A stretch of 14,402 bases of DNA from Candidatus Daviesbacteria bacterium. GTDB taxonomy: Bacteria > Patescibacteriota > Microgenomatia > Daviesbacterales > UBA10151. Position numbers and translations under genes: made by a program. A model generated the notes under the pieces. That model was not told the DNA's origin. It searched no databases and saw nothing but the letters and a program-made list of their open reading frames with translations. Shown here in pieces: positions 1 through 7,019 of this stretch; positions within the stretch are counted from its first letter, which is position 1, and every line of letters starts with the position of its first letter. The stretch is taken from the NCBI GenBank assembly GCA_016186985.1, contig JACPKO010000012.1:1-14402 (forward strand). Direction: 5' to 3'.

Positions 1-171
1 ATAAAACTTTTGTTAAAAGTTCCCGAAAAATACATTAAGCTTGGGTTTTCAGGTATTGTTACAGGAGATGAAGTAACAAAATACAAAAAAGCAGGAGCGG
101 AGGCAGTTTTAATAGGTACAAATTTAATGAAAGCATCAAATATTAGTGGGTTTTTGAAAAGACTCCGATGA
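1..171 (+). CDS. trpC: Indole-3-glycerol phosphate synthase, 3' end only
   Basis: This is the C-terminal 56 codons of a (beta/alpha)8-barrel indole-3-glycerol phosphate synthase, open at the window's left edge and ending in TGA. The enzyme closes the indole ring, turning CdRP into indole-3-glycerol phosphate. The segment reads IKLGFSGIVTGDEV, then AGAEAVLIGTNLMKAS, which matches the phosphate-binding strands 7 and 8 of the family (usually ESGI ... AVLVGxxLM). The family's conserved Glu in ESGI is Phe here (codon 46-48), while the Ser-Gly-Ile that helps bind the substrate phosphate is kept. The stop overlaps the trpF start as ATGA, and the gene order trpC-F-B-A supports the assignment. The N-terminal catalytic residues lie outside the window, so activity cannot be judged. 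Confidence 0.9.
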   Translation: MKLLLKVPEKYIKLGFSGIVTGDEVTKYKKAGAEAVLIGTNLMKASNISGFLKRLR

Positions 172-779
172 AAACACAGGTAAAAATATGCGGAATAAGA
201 TCCCTGGTCGCTGCGCAGACCGCAGTTTATTCAGGGGCAAAATTTTTGGGTTTTAATTTTGTTTCGGGTTCAAGAAGAAAAGTATCGCCCGAGTTTGCAA
301 AGCAAATAATTACCCAGATTAAGAGCCAGGTTAACGTTGTTGGGGTTTTTCAAAATCAGTCAATTGAGGAAGTCAATAAAATTGCGGATTTTTTGGATTT
401 GGATTTTGTACAGCTTCATGGTGACGAAAATCAGGAATATATTGATAGTTTAAACCATCCGGTTATTAAAACTCTCGCCCTTGAATCGGATTTTGATCTT
501 AATAGAGTTGTTAAAAATATCAAGAGTTTTAATGTGCAGTATTTTTTAGCAGACCGCGCTAAACAGGGACAGGGAAAAATGTTAAATTTAGAGAAATTAA
601 ACATGCTTTGTAAAAGTTACCAAATCTTCATAGCTGGAGGTTTAACTCCTCTTAATATTGTTGAGGTTGTAAGAGCGGTTGAACCATTCGCAGTTGATGT
701 GGCATCAGGTATTGAAACAAGAGGGGTTGAGGATTTGGAAAAAATAAAATCATTTATTGAAAGGGTTAAAAATGCCTAG
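168..779 (+). CDS. trpF: Phosphoribosylanthranilate isomerase
   Basis: The 203-residue protein catalyses the Amadori rearrangement of phosphoribosylanthranilate to CdRP in the cytoplasm, the step before TrpC. Length is normal for a single-domain TIM barrel. It begins with the family signature KICGI, whose Cys8 is the presumed catalytic base. It then shows DFVQLHGDE at about 79-87, Asp129 (FLADRAKQG) as the presumed catalytic acid, AGGLTPLN at about 156-163 for phosphate binding, and VDVASGIETRG at about 176-186. The loop that normally reads GGTG or GGSG is QGQG here, a mild departure. The ATG overlaps the trpC stop by four bases and has no clear Shine-Dalgarno sequence, so translational coupling to trpC is likely. 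Its end overlaps trpB by eight bases. Confidence 0.95.
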   Translation: MKTQVKICGIRSLVAAQTAVYSGAKFLGFNFVSGSRRKVSPEFAKQIITQIKSQVNVVGVFQNQSIEEVNKIADFLDLDFVQLHGDENQEYIDSLNHPVIKTLALESDFDLNRVVKNIKSFNVQYFLADRAKQGQGKMLNLEKLNMLCKSYQIFIAGGLTPLNIVEVVRAVEPFAVDVASGIETRGVEDLEKIKSFIERVKNA

Positions 780-1986
780 CGGACACTTTGGAAAATTTGG
801 CGGAAGATTTGTGCCTGAAATGTTAATCCCGGCTCTTGAAGAGCTTGAGGTGGCATATGAATCGTCCAAAAAAGATCCGGAATTTAAAAAGGAATTTTTG
901 GATCTTCTGAAAAATTTCTGCGGTCGTCCAACACCTTTGGTTTTTGCAAAAAATCTGACTGAAAAATTGGGAGGCGCAAAGATTTATTTGAAAAATGAAG
1001 GGTTAAATCACACCGGCGCCCATAAAATCACCCATTGTATTGGACAGGGATTACTTGCCAAAAGAATGGGTAAAAAAAGGATTATAGCTGAAACAGGAGC
1101 AGGCCAGCATGGACTAGCCTGCGCAACTGTGGCGGCAAAGTTTGGGATGGAGTGTGTAGTCTATATGGGGGAGACCGATATTGCCCGGCAGCGGCCGAAC
1201 GTATTTTGGATGGAACAGCTGGGTGCAAAAGTTGTGCCGGTTGAGTATGGCAATAAAACCTTAAAGGATGCTGTAAATGCAGCCTTAAAGGATTGGATCG
1301 AAAATGTTTCGGACTCATATTACCTTTTAGGCTCAGTTGTTGGACCGCATCCATATCCAACTATGACCCGGGATTTTCAGAAAATTGTCGGTGAGGAGAT
1401 CCAAAATCAGTTAAAAGGTGCTGAGAAAAAACTGCCTGATTATGTCGTTGCATGCGTTGGGGGAGGAAGTAACGCGATGGGTGCATTCAATAATTTCTTG
1501 CCTTTAAAGCAAGTCAGATTAATTGGGGTTGAAGCCGGGGGAAGAGGCACAAAAAAAGGAGATAATGCTGTGCGTTTTAAGGGCGGCTCGGTCGGAGTTG
1601 TTGAGGGGTTTAAGTCGTATTTTTTGCAGGACGAGGATGGTCAGGTGATGAATACACATTCTGTTTCTGCGGGTTTGGATTATGCCGGGATAGGTCCGGA
1701 ACTTGCGTTTTTAAAAGAAGAAGGAAGGATTGAATTTGAATCGGTCACAGATAAGGAAGCACTGGATGCTTTTAAAACTTTAGCGTCTTTTGAGGGAATA
1801 ATTCCGGCTTTGGAGTCTGCCCATGCTATGGCCTATGCTCTAAAACTTGCGCCCAAACTTTCTAAGAAAGAAGTAATTGTTGTTAACCTTTCCGGGAGGG
1901 GAGATAAGGATCTTTTTATTGTCGCAGAGGCTTTTAAAGACAAAAATTTTTACTCATTCCTGAAGGATTTTTTGAAAAATGAATAA
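772..1986 (+). CDS. trpB: Tryptophan synthase beta chain
   Basis: The protein condenses indole with L-serine to make tryptophan, using pyridoxal phosphate, in an alpha2-beta2 complex with TrpA. I start it at ATG 772 (MPSGHFGKFGGRFVPE, 404 residues), because the family begins with FGxFGGxxVPE; a TTG at 757 would add five unneeded residues. A weak purine-rich AAAGGG lies about 6-8 bases upstream. Visible residues are the PLP Schiff-base lysine K85 in LNHTGAHKI, the catalytic Glu at about 107 in AETGAGQHG, the PLP-phosphate loop GGGSNAMG at about 230-237, YAGIGPEL, and SGRGDKD near the C-terminus. The usual RED before LNHTGAHK is NEG here. Length and motif order fit the classical TrpB1 type rather than the larger TrpB2. 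It overlaps trpF and trpA by eight bases each. Confidence 0.96.
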   Translation: MPSGHFGKFGGRFVPEMLIPALEELEVAYESSKKDPEFKKEFLDLLKNFCGRPTPLVFAKNLTEKLGGAKIYLKNEGLNHTGAHKITHCIGQGLLAKRMGKKRIIAETGAGQHGLACATVAAKFGMECVVYMGETDIARQRPNVFWMEQLGAKVVPVEYGNKTLKDAVNAALKDWIENVSDSYYLLGSVVGPHPYPTMTRDFQKIVGEEIQNQLKGAEKKLPDYVVACVGGGSNAMGAFNNFLPLKQVRLIGVEAGGRGTKKGDNAVRFKGGSVGVVEGFKSYFLQDEDGQVMNTHSVSAGLDYAGIGPELAFLKEEGRIEFESVTDKEALDAFKTLASFEGIIPALESAHAMAYALKLAPKLSKKEVIVVNLSGRGDKDLFIVAEAFKDKNFYSFLKDFLKNE

Positions 1987-2764
1987 TATTAGTCTGCGGC
2001 TGGATAAACTTAAAATAGAAAAAAAATTAGGCTTTATGACCCATGTCGTGGTGGGGTATCCGGACCTTGCCGGAACTGAAAAACTGGTATTGATGATGGA
2101 TAAGCTTGGCATTGATTTCATCGAACTGCAAATTCCTTTCTCTGATCCATTGGCAGACGGGCCGACAATTATGAAAGCTTGCGAGGATTCCCTGCGGTCC
2201 GGTACTAAAGTTAAGGACGCGTTTGATTTGGCAAGGAAACTATCACCGAAAATTTCTGCACCGCTTTTGTTCATGGCTTATTACAACACGGTTTTTAAAT
2301 ACGGAACTGAAAAATTTTGCAAAGATGCAAAAGCGTCAGGGATATACGGATTGATAGTTCCCGATATGCCGATTGAAGAGAATCAGAGCGAAGGGTTTTT
2401 TGAGGCTTGCGAGAAAAACGGGTTAATTCATATCCATGTGATTTCTCCGGCTTCTAACAAAAAACGACTGTTAATAAATAAAAAGGTTGCCCGTGGTTTT
2501 ATATATGTTACAGCCAGGCAGGGAATAACTGATGCCAAAAAAGGGTTGGATCCGAAAATCACCCAATATTTAAAGGAGGTAAAATCTGTTTTTGATATTC
2601 CCTTGGCTGTAGGATTTGGGATTTCCAGCCGCGAAAGAGTTAACATGATAAAAGAGTATGCAGACATAGCAGTTGTAGGAAGCGCGGTTTTGGATATAAT
2701 TAATGAAAACCCAAAAGATTATCTTAAAAAAGTAGAAAGTTTTTTGGAGGAATTAAAAAAATGA
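1979..2764 (+). CDS. trpA: Tryptophan synthase alpha chain
   Basis: The 261-residue TIM barrel cleaves indole-3-glycerol phosphate to indole and glyceraldehyde-3-phosphate and channels indole to TrpB. Both catalytic acids fall at the classical positions: Glu49 in FIELQIPFSDP and Asp60 in PLADGPTI. Other family segments are GLIVPDMPIEE, GFIYVTARQGIT (usually YxxSxxGxTG), VGFGIS for phosphate binding, and ADIAVVGSAV. The Gly usually found in ELGIPFSDP is Gln. An AAGGA (about 1963-1967) is positioned as a Shine-Dalgarno sequence inside the end of trpB, and the ATG overlaps the trpB stop by eight bases. Its TGA stop overlaps the trpS start as ATGA. Tight coupling with trpB suits stoichiometric subunit synthesis. 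Confidence 0.96.
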   Translation: MNNISLRLDKLKIEKKLGFMTHVVVGYPDLAGTEKLVLMMDKLGIDFIELQIPFSDPLADGPTIMKACEDSLRSGTKVKDAFDLARKLSPKISAPLLFMAYYNTVFKYGTEKFCKDAKASGIYGLIVPDMPIEENQSEGFFEACEKNGLIHIHVISPASNKKRLLINKKVARGFIYVTARQGITDAKKGLDPKITQYLKEVKSVFDIPLAVGFGISSRERVNMIKEYADIAVVGSAVLDIINENPKDYLKKVESFLEELKK

Positions 2765-3652
2765 AAAAAAGAGTATTTTCAGGAATCCAGCCTTCGGGGG
2801 ATTTACACTTAGGTAATTATTTAGGTGCTATTAAAAGATGGGTGAGTGATCAGGACGAGAAAGATAATATATTTTGTATTGTGGATCTTCATGCGATAAC
2901 TGTTCCCCAGGATCCAAAGGAATTAAAAAGAAAATACCCCATTGGGATGGATGAATAAGATGACCCAATTTAAAGATAAGCAAAGCTTCCTGCTTCGCAG
3001 TAAGTCCGGGGACCAAAGAGAAATTGTGAGCGTTGGGTTATTTGATTACCCGGTTTTAATGGCAGCTGATATTTTACTTTATCAAACCGACGAAGTACCT
3101 GTAGGCGAGGATCAAAAGCAGCATGTTGAAATCACCCGGGATATTGCAGACCGGTTTAACTCAATCTATGGACAGACATTTAAGTTACCGGAGCCAAAGA
3201 TTTCAACAATAGCTGCAAGAATTATGAGCTTAGATGATCCGACCAAAAAAATGAGTAAAAGTTTACCCGGAGGAAGCTTGAATTTATTGGATGATGAAGA
3301 TACTTTACGCTCAAAGATCATGAAAGCTACAACTGATTCAGAAGGTAAGATTAAATTCGATCTAAAAAGACCCGGGATATATAACCTGCTCGAAATTTAT
3401 GAAACTTTAACGGGAGAGGGTAGGGAAATAATTGAGGCTAAATTTTATGGTAAGGGCTATGGAGAATTTAAGAAGGAATTAGCAGAGGTAATTATCGAAA
3501 ACCTAAAGCCTTTACAGGAAAGATACAGGAAGTTAATGGAAGAACCGGAAACTATTGAAAAAATGTTAAAGGAAGGGGCAGATAAAGTCCGCCCGATTGC
3601 AGAGCAAACCTTAAAAGAAGTTAAAGAAAAAGTCGGTTTAGGAACAAAATAA
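2761..3652 (+). pseudogene. trpS: Tryptophanyl-tRNA synthetase, broken by an internal out-of-frame deletion
   Basis: This is a class I TrpRS that would attach tryptophan to tRNA-Trp. The first part (2761-2958, 65 codons) has the N-terminal FSGIQPSG, the HIGH-equivalent HLGN and CIVDLHAITVPQDPKEL, then runs into TAA after the junction. The second part resumes in the +1 frame at about 2936 (TPLGWMNKMTQFKDK) and continues through YPVLMAADILLYQTD, VPVGEDQKQH, the KMSKS loop (TKKMSKSLPGG) and the C-terminal helices to 3652. Against the family as I remember it (about 328 residues), roughly 39 residues between DPKEL and the MTQFKDK block are absent, and the frame is shifted. GGAGG at 2746-2750 is a good Shine-Dalgarno sequence. 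Both sides of the break are otherwise well conserved, so it is either very recent or an assembly error. Assignment to TrpRS is secure; functional status is not. Confidence 0.88.
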
Positions 3653-3976
3653 ATGGCCGTAATTGATGATTTTGCAAAACTTGAGCTAAAAGTAGGAACT
3701 GTTTTAGAGGCTTCAGAAATAGAAGGTGCTGATAAATTGTTAAAGATGATGGTAGATATAGGAGAAGAAGAGCCCCGCCAACTCCTAGCCGGGGTGAAAC
3801 AATGGTATAAACCAGAGGATCTGGTGGGTAAGCAAGTGGTTGTTGTGGCTAATTTAGAGCCCAAAATGATGATGGGAAATGAATCAAATGGAATGTTACT
3901 GGCTGCGGACACTGAGGATGGCCCAGTTTTTTTAACTCCATCAGGACAGGTCCCCCCAGGCTCCAAAATCCGCTAA
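3653..3976 (+). CDS. Stand-alone tRNA-binding OB-fold protein (MetRS C-terminal domain / CsaA-like)
   Basis: This 107-residue protein is a single EMAP-II/Trbp111-type OB fold. It shows the family run FAKLELKVGTV at about 7-17, GADKLLKMMVDIGEE at 25-39, RQLLAGV at 42-48, LVGKQVVVVANLEPKMMMG at 57-75, SNGMLLAA at 78-85 and VPPGSKI at the end. Such domains bind tRNA as dimers; they occur as the C-terminal dimerisation domain of methionyl-tRNA synthetase, as free-standing Trbp111, or as CsaA. The ATG abuts the trpS TAA with no gap, so it belongs to the same transcript, beside another synthetase. Whether it partners MetRS in trans, acts as a general tRNA chaperone, or is CsaA cannot be settled here. 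Its last four bases overlap the convergent vapC-like gene. Confidence 0.88.
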   Translation: MAVIDDFAKLELKVGTVLEASEIEGADKLLKMMVDIGEEEPRQLLAGVKQWYKPEDLVGKQVVVVANLEPKMMMGNESNGMLLAADTEDGPVFLTPSGQVPPGSKIR

Positions 3977-4383
3977 AAATCTTTTAACAATTTAACCCAC
4001 TTAAATCCTGTCTGTTTCATAAACTTTTCATCTGCGGTGATCAAAATAATCTTATGGTTTTTGGCGATTACTGCGTAGATCATGTCATAAACTGAAGTTT
4101 TATATTGTTTTGCCAATTTTGCTGCTTCCTTCACCTCAACTTCTGCAGGACAGTAGATTTTTAAATTAGCCGCATATATCTTAGTGAGTGAGTTCACCAT
4201 CCTAATAGAAGAGATACTGCTTTTAGTTGCCAAAGTGTTAGCCACCTCATAAAAAAGAAAATCCAGGACTAAAATTTCCTCTGTTTGTAAAATGTGTTTT
4301 TCCAATATAGACTTTGCTAGAGCGTAGTCTGGTTCATTGGGTAGTACCAATTTGTTGGCAACTGACGCATCAATAACTATCAT
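3973..4383 (-). CDS. vapC: PIN-domain ribonuclease toxin, VapC family
   Basis: The 136-residue protein is a PIN-domain RNase, the toxin of a type II toxin-antitoxin pair; family members cleave tRNA or rRNA using Mg2+ held by an acidic cluster. All four expected acids are visible: Asp5 in IVIDASV, Glu46 in LFYEVANTL, Asp100 in SVYDMIYAVIA and Asp118 in ITADEKF. Length is normal. Its ATG overlaps the stop of the upstream antitoxin gene as ATGA, the usual coupling for these pairs. Its stop overlaps the convergent tRNA-binding gene by four bases, with no visible terminator between them. The catalytic set is complete, so I expect an active toxin. The RNA target cannot be told from sequence. Confidence 0.9.
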   Translation of the reverse strand: MIVIDASVANKLVLPNEPDYALAKSILEKHILQTEEILVLDFLFYEVANTLATKSSISSIRMVNSLTKIYAANLKIYCPAEVEVKEAAKLAKQYKTSVYDMIYAVIAKNHKIILITADEKFMKQTGFKWVKLLKDF

Positions 4384-4646
4384 TTTGAATATCTGATCTC
4401 GCGAAGAGCTTTAACCGAATCAAAACCTTTAGTGTATTTAGCATTTCCCTGAGCAATTTTTTCCAGCTCAGCCATGAATTTTTTGGCCTTAAGTTTTAAC
4501 TCTGGTTTTGTCTCATCAGGCTTAACTACCTTTGCCGTAGCTTCTCGTACCACCGAAGCGATACTACGCCGTTCTTTAGCAGCCTTATATTTGAGTTTTT
4601 GATATTGGTCTTCAGGAAACCTTATATTAGTTGCGACCCAATTCAT
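4380..4646 (-). CDS. vapB: Ribbon-helix-helix antitoxin, VapB-like
   Basis: The 88-residue protein is the presumed antitoxin. Residues about 3-10 (WVATNIRF) can form the DNA-contacting beta strand, and PEDQYQKLKYKAAKERR plus SIASVVREATAKV form the two helices of a CopG/Arc-type ribbon-helix-helix fold, which usually represses its own promoter. The charged C-terminal part (about 42-88) would wrap the toxin. I place the start at ATG 4646 because the fold begins there; a TTG at 4667 would run through the promoter. The candidate -10 box TACAAT (4656-4661, - strand, with an upstream TG) ends nine bases before this ATG, so the message may be leaderless. Assignment rests on fold pattern plus the adjacent PIN gene; the exact antitoxin family is uncertain. 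Confidence 0.82.
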   Translation of the reverse strand: MNWVATNIRFPEDQYQKLKYKAAKERRSIASVVREATAKVVKPDETKPELKLKAKKFMAELEKIAQGNAKYTKGFDSVKALREIRYSK

Positions 4647-4652
4647 ATTAGT

Positions 4653-4664
4653 ACCATTGTACCA
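4653..4664 (-). promoter_or_regulatory. Candidate extended -10 promoter of the toxin-antitoxin pair
   Basis: Read on the minus strand, TGGTACAATGGT contains an extended -10 element (TG-n-TACAAT; hexamer at 4656-4661). No good -35 hexamer lies 16-18 bases upstream, which fits an extended -10 promoter. The ATG of the antitoxin follows nine bases after the hexamer. GGTAC recurs on both sides of the -10 (GTGGTAC, ATGGTAC), so this could also be an autoregulatory half-site, but that is speculation. Confidence 0.5.
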
Positions 4665-4674
4665 CAACTTCCTA

Positions 4675-4703
4675 TTGACGCCGAACCCATTATCTACTAT
4701 GTT
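4675..4703 (+). promoter_or_regulatory. Candidate sigma70-type promoter of the SPFH gene
   Basis: TTGACG (4675-4680) is five of six matches to the -35 consensus and is followed after 17 bases by TATGTT (4698-4703), four of six to the -10 consensus. Transcription would start at about 4709-4711, that is at or beside the ATG at 4710, implying a leaderless message. A second possible -10, TACTAT at 4695-4700, ends nine bases before the ATG. It lies back to back with the antitoxin promoter in a 63-base divergent gap. Confidence 0.6.
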
Positions 4704-4709
4704 TAACCA

Positions 4710-5567
4710 ATGCAGGAAGTAATAATAGATAAAATCCCAAGACCCAACTTAAACTTCAGGTTTTTCAAGTGGATAATCATTGCCGGACTGATCATTTGGC
4801 TTATAAGTTCAACATTTGTATTTATACCTGCAGGTAATGTTGGAGCTCTATACGACCGGGGAACCGGTATTCAAAACAGGGTTTTAGGCGAGGGTTTAAA
4901 CCTTACGATCCCTTTTTGGCAAAAAGTCCAGTTATTTGACGCCAGGCTCCAGGAATACACCATGACTGCTGCTGCCGATGAGGGAGCAATAAGGCGGGAC
5001 GATTCTTTGGACGCACCAACTTCAGACGGTCAATCTGTCAAAGTTGATGCAACAGTTCTTTTTAGGATTGATAAAAGTAAGGCTCCGGAACTTTGGAGAA
5101 CTGTTGGTATTGATTATGTTAATAAGCTGATCCGGCCGTTTTCCCGCTCACAAATACGGATGGTAATTTCCCGTTACACCGCCCCGGAGATTTATTCTGA
5201 AAAAAGACAAGAGGCTGAAGCCATTATGACTTCTGAAATTGCCGAACTTTTAAAAGATAAAAATATAATCGTAGACAAAGTATTATTGCGGGCTGTTTAT
5301 TTTTCTCCGGAATATTCTAAAGCAATTGAGCAAAAAGTAATTGCTGAGCAGCTTGTTAAAAAGGCTGAATTTGAGGTCCAGCAGGCTTCGCAAGCAGCCC
5401 AGGCAAAGGTTGCTGAGGCCAAAGGGTTTGCTGAAGCCCAGGCCCTGCAGCGGCAGACTTTAAATGACCAGTATCTGCAGCTTGAGGCGATAAAAAAATG
5501 GAATGGGGTAATGCCCCAAGTCGTAGGTTCAGGATCCACCCCATTTATTAACATCCCTATAAAATAG
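4710..5567 (+). CDS. SPFH / band 7 (prohibitin, HflK/HflC-like) membrane protein
   Basis: The 285-residue protein has a short basic N-terminus, one membrane segment at about 20-42 (KWIIIAGLIIWLISSTFVFI), then a band 7/SPFH domain (about 43-205: VGALYDRGTG, GLNLTIPFWQKVQLFDARLQ, SVKVDATVLFRID, LIRPFSRSQIRMVISRYTAPEIYSEKR). An Ala/Gln/Glu/Lys-rich coiled coil follows at about 205-255, and a C-terminal strand reading TPFINIPIK. This is the layout of prohibitin and HflK/HflC, which build large ring assemblies around FtsH and limit its proteolysis. An FtsH gene lies 1.4 kb downstream in the same direction, which supports a role in membrane-protein quality control. No Shine-Dalgarno sequence precedes the ATG. 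A stomatin or flotillin role is an alternative, but the prohibitin-like length fits better. Confidence 0.88.
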   Translation: MQEVIIDKIPRPNLNFRFFKWIIIAGLIIWLISSTFVFIPAGNVGALYDRGTGIQNRVLGEGLNLTIPFWQKVQLFDARLQEYTMTAAADEGAIRRDDSLDAPTSDGQSVKVDATVLFRIDKSKAPELWRTVGIDYVNKLIRPFSRSQIRMVISRYTAPEIYSEKRQEAEAIMTSEIAELLKDKNIIVDKVLLRAVYFSPEYSKAIEQKVIAEQLVKKAEFEVQQASQAAQAKVAEAKGFAEAQALQRQTLNDQYLQLEAIKKWNGVMPQVVGSGSTPFINIPIK

Positions 5568-5581
5568 TTTTTCAAAACCTG

Positions 5582-5587
5582 TAAAAT
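5582..5587 (+). promoter_or_regulatory. Candidate -10 box before the signal peptidase gene
   Basis: TAAAAT, five of six to consensus, ends seven bases before the ATG at 5595. I find no convincing -35 hexamer, and no Shine-Dalgarno sequence. The spacing again suggests a leaderless start, but the surrounding AT-richness makes a chance match quite possible; read-through from the SPFH gene is the alternative. Confidence 0.35.
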
Positions 5588-5594
5588 ATCATTA

Positions 5595-6974
5595 ATGTCC
5601 AAACTAGTCTTGCCTGTCTTCTTAAGTTTGTTACTGGGTTTTTTAGTATTTGGTCCAGTTGATACCCAATTTAAAAAAACTGCTTCCCAATTAACAGCAC
5701 TTACAACAATTAAAATTCCAATCTCAGGCACAGGTTCGATGTACCCGACTTTTCCAAAAGGGCAAGGTCATACGCCCCAGGAGCAGGCCAATGAACTGGT
5801 GGCTGTTGTTGGAATGTATGCGTATCCGAATACGCGCTTCAAAATTGGCAGGGGCGATATTGTTGAATTTAGAAACTCCAAAACCGATCAAATCGAGGCA
5901 AAAGAGTTTGGCAGTAAAGAAGTTGCCGGTTTTGTTAAAAGAATAATTGGTTTACCTTTCGAGACAGTAGAAATCCGGGGAGGGCAAATCCTGATTAACG
6001 GACAAAGCATTAACGAGCCTTATACGGCCAGAGCCCGGTCAACATTCGGTGGGGAGTTTTTAGCCGATTGCACAAAACTGACTATTCCTGAGGGTAGATA
6101 TTTTGTTTTAGGAGACAACCGCAAAGCCAGCAATGATTCCCGTCACGAGGTTGGGTTAATTGACGATAAGGACATCGGGTATCTCCTCCCTTTGGAAAGA
6201 CAAAGGCGTATTTGGGACAAACAATTCAGAGACACGGCCAAAGATAACGGGGAAGAATCAAAAATTAAACTCGATAAAAAGCAGTATCTGGAATTTCTAA
6301 ATTCTTTGAGACAGGATCAGGGTTTAAAGCCTTTAAAATATCAACAGGGTCTTGAAACTTCAGCCTCTTTGCGGGGGAAAAATATTTTAAAGTTTAATGA
6401 TTTTTCTTTCGAAGCAAGCAAATCCGGGTTTACTATTGATAAAGCATTTGCGCAAAGCGGTTATTGGAATCCCGTACGGGGTGAAAGCATAATCCAGGGA
6501 TATTATTCCTCTGATGAGTTGGTGCAAGGATTCTCCGAATTTAAAAAATCTGCCGGTGTTATAACCGACAAAGATATTGAAGAGATTGGCATTGCAGAAG
6601 TTGAGGGGGAGATTAACGGTTGCCCGACCCAGGTTATAGTCCAGCACTTTGCAGGCTATGTCCCACCAAATTATCCTCAGGATCAGATCAACTCATTTAA
6701 AAAAGGACTTACAAGCCTTGAAGAAATCAGTCCATCCTGGAGGAAGCTCAAAGAGGAGGCTGGATTTTATAACTCGCATAAAAAAGACATTGACCGGCTT
6801 TTGGAAATTATTGACAGCAGAATAAGTAACTTGCGGCCGATTGTTGAAAAAATCACCTCAAATAAATGGTTGACCGAAGCGGAAAATGCTTATTTGAAAG
6901 AAGATGAAAGGTTGGGAGAGGAACAAAATAATTTAGCAGAAAAGATAAATGAGGCAATACGGACAGTTAATTGA
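5595..6974 (+). CDS. Signal peptidase I fused to a degenerate CAP/SCP-like domain
   Basis: The 459-residue protein has an N-terminal membrane segment (about 4-20). A type I signal peptidase domain follows: box B SGTGSMYPTF with nucleophile Ser48, box D GFVKRIIGLPFETVEI with general-base Lys115, and box E GDNRKASNDSRHEVG at about 173-187. It would cut signal peptides from exported proteins at the outer membrane face. Bacterial enzymes usually end soon after box E, but here about 260 residues continue. Residues about 228-355 resemble a CAP (SCP/PR-1) domain: YLEFLNSLRQDQGLKPL, GESIIQGY in place of GENI, EEIGIAEVEGEINGCPTQVIVQHFAG. Both usual metal-binding histidines are missing from this part. 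The tail (about 365-459) is charged and probably helical or coiled coil. Signal peptidase is sure; the CAP call is a fold-pattern judgement. Confidence 0.85.
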   Translation: MSKLVLPVFLSLLLGFLVFGPVDTQFKKTASQLTALTTIKIPISGTGSMYPTFPKGQGHTPQEQANELVAVVGMYAYPNTRFKIGRGDIVEFRNSKTDQIEAKEFGSKEVAGFVKRIIGLPFETVEIRGGQILINGQSINEPYTARARSTFGGEFLADCTKLTIPEGRYFVLGDNRKASNDSRHEVGLIDDKDIGYLLPLERQRRIWDKQFRDTAKDNGEESKIKLDKKQYLEFLNSLRQDQGLKPLKYQQGLETSASLRGKNILKFNDFSFEASKSGFTIDKAFAQSGYWNPVRGESIIQGYYSSDELVQGFSEFKKSAGVITDKDIEEIGIAEVEGEINGCPTQVIVQHFAGYVPPNYPQDQINSFKKGLTSLEEISPSWRKLKEEAGFYNSHKKDIDRLLEIIDSRISNLRPIVEKITSNKWLTEAENAYLKEDERLGEEQNNLAEKINEAIRTVN

Positions 6975-6981
6975 GGAGCAG

Positions 6982-7010
6982 TTGGCAGAAATAGTCCGGG
7001 GTGTTATACT
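6982..7010 (+). promoter_or_regulatory. Sigma70-type promoter of ftsH
   Basis: TTGGCA (6982-6987) is five of six to the -35 consensus and TATACT (7005-7010) five of six to the -10 consensus, separated by exactly 17 bases. It is the best promoter match in the window and lies in the 45-base gap after the signal peptidase gene. The -10 ends nine bases before ATG 7020, so transcription should start at or within a few bases of the start codon. Confidence 0.75.
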
Positions 7011-7019
7011 TTGCGCCTG

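Noticed and set aside
757..771. TTG start for trpB five codons upstream
   Set aside because: ATG 772 matches the family's N-terminus and the upstream codons lie deep in trpF without a better Shine-Dalgarno sequence.
2761..3652. Programmed frameshifting in trpS
   Set aside because: A ribosomal shift could restore the frame at about 2935 but not the roughly 39 missing residues, so a deletion or assembly error is the better reading.
3457..3966. Long minus-strand open frame opposite trpS and the tRNA-binding gene
   Set aside because: Composition is Ser/Pro/Thr-rich with no motif, and both plus-strand frames show clear families, so it is an antisense shadow.
7011..7019. TTG start for ftsH
   Set aside because: It directly abuts the -10 hexamer, before any plausible transcription start; ATG 7020 is at the expected transcript end.
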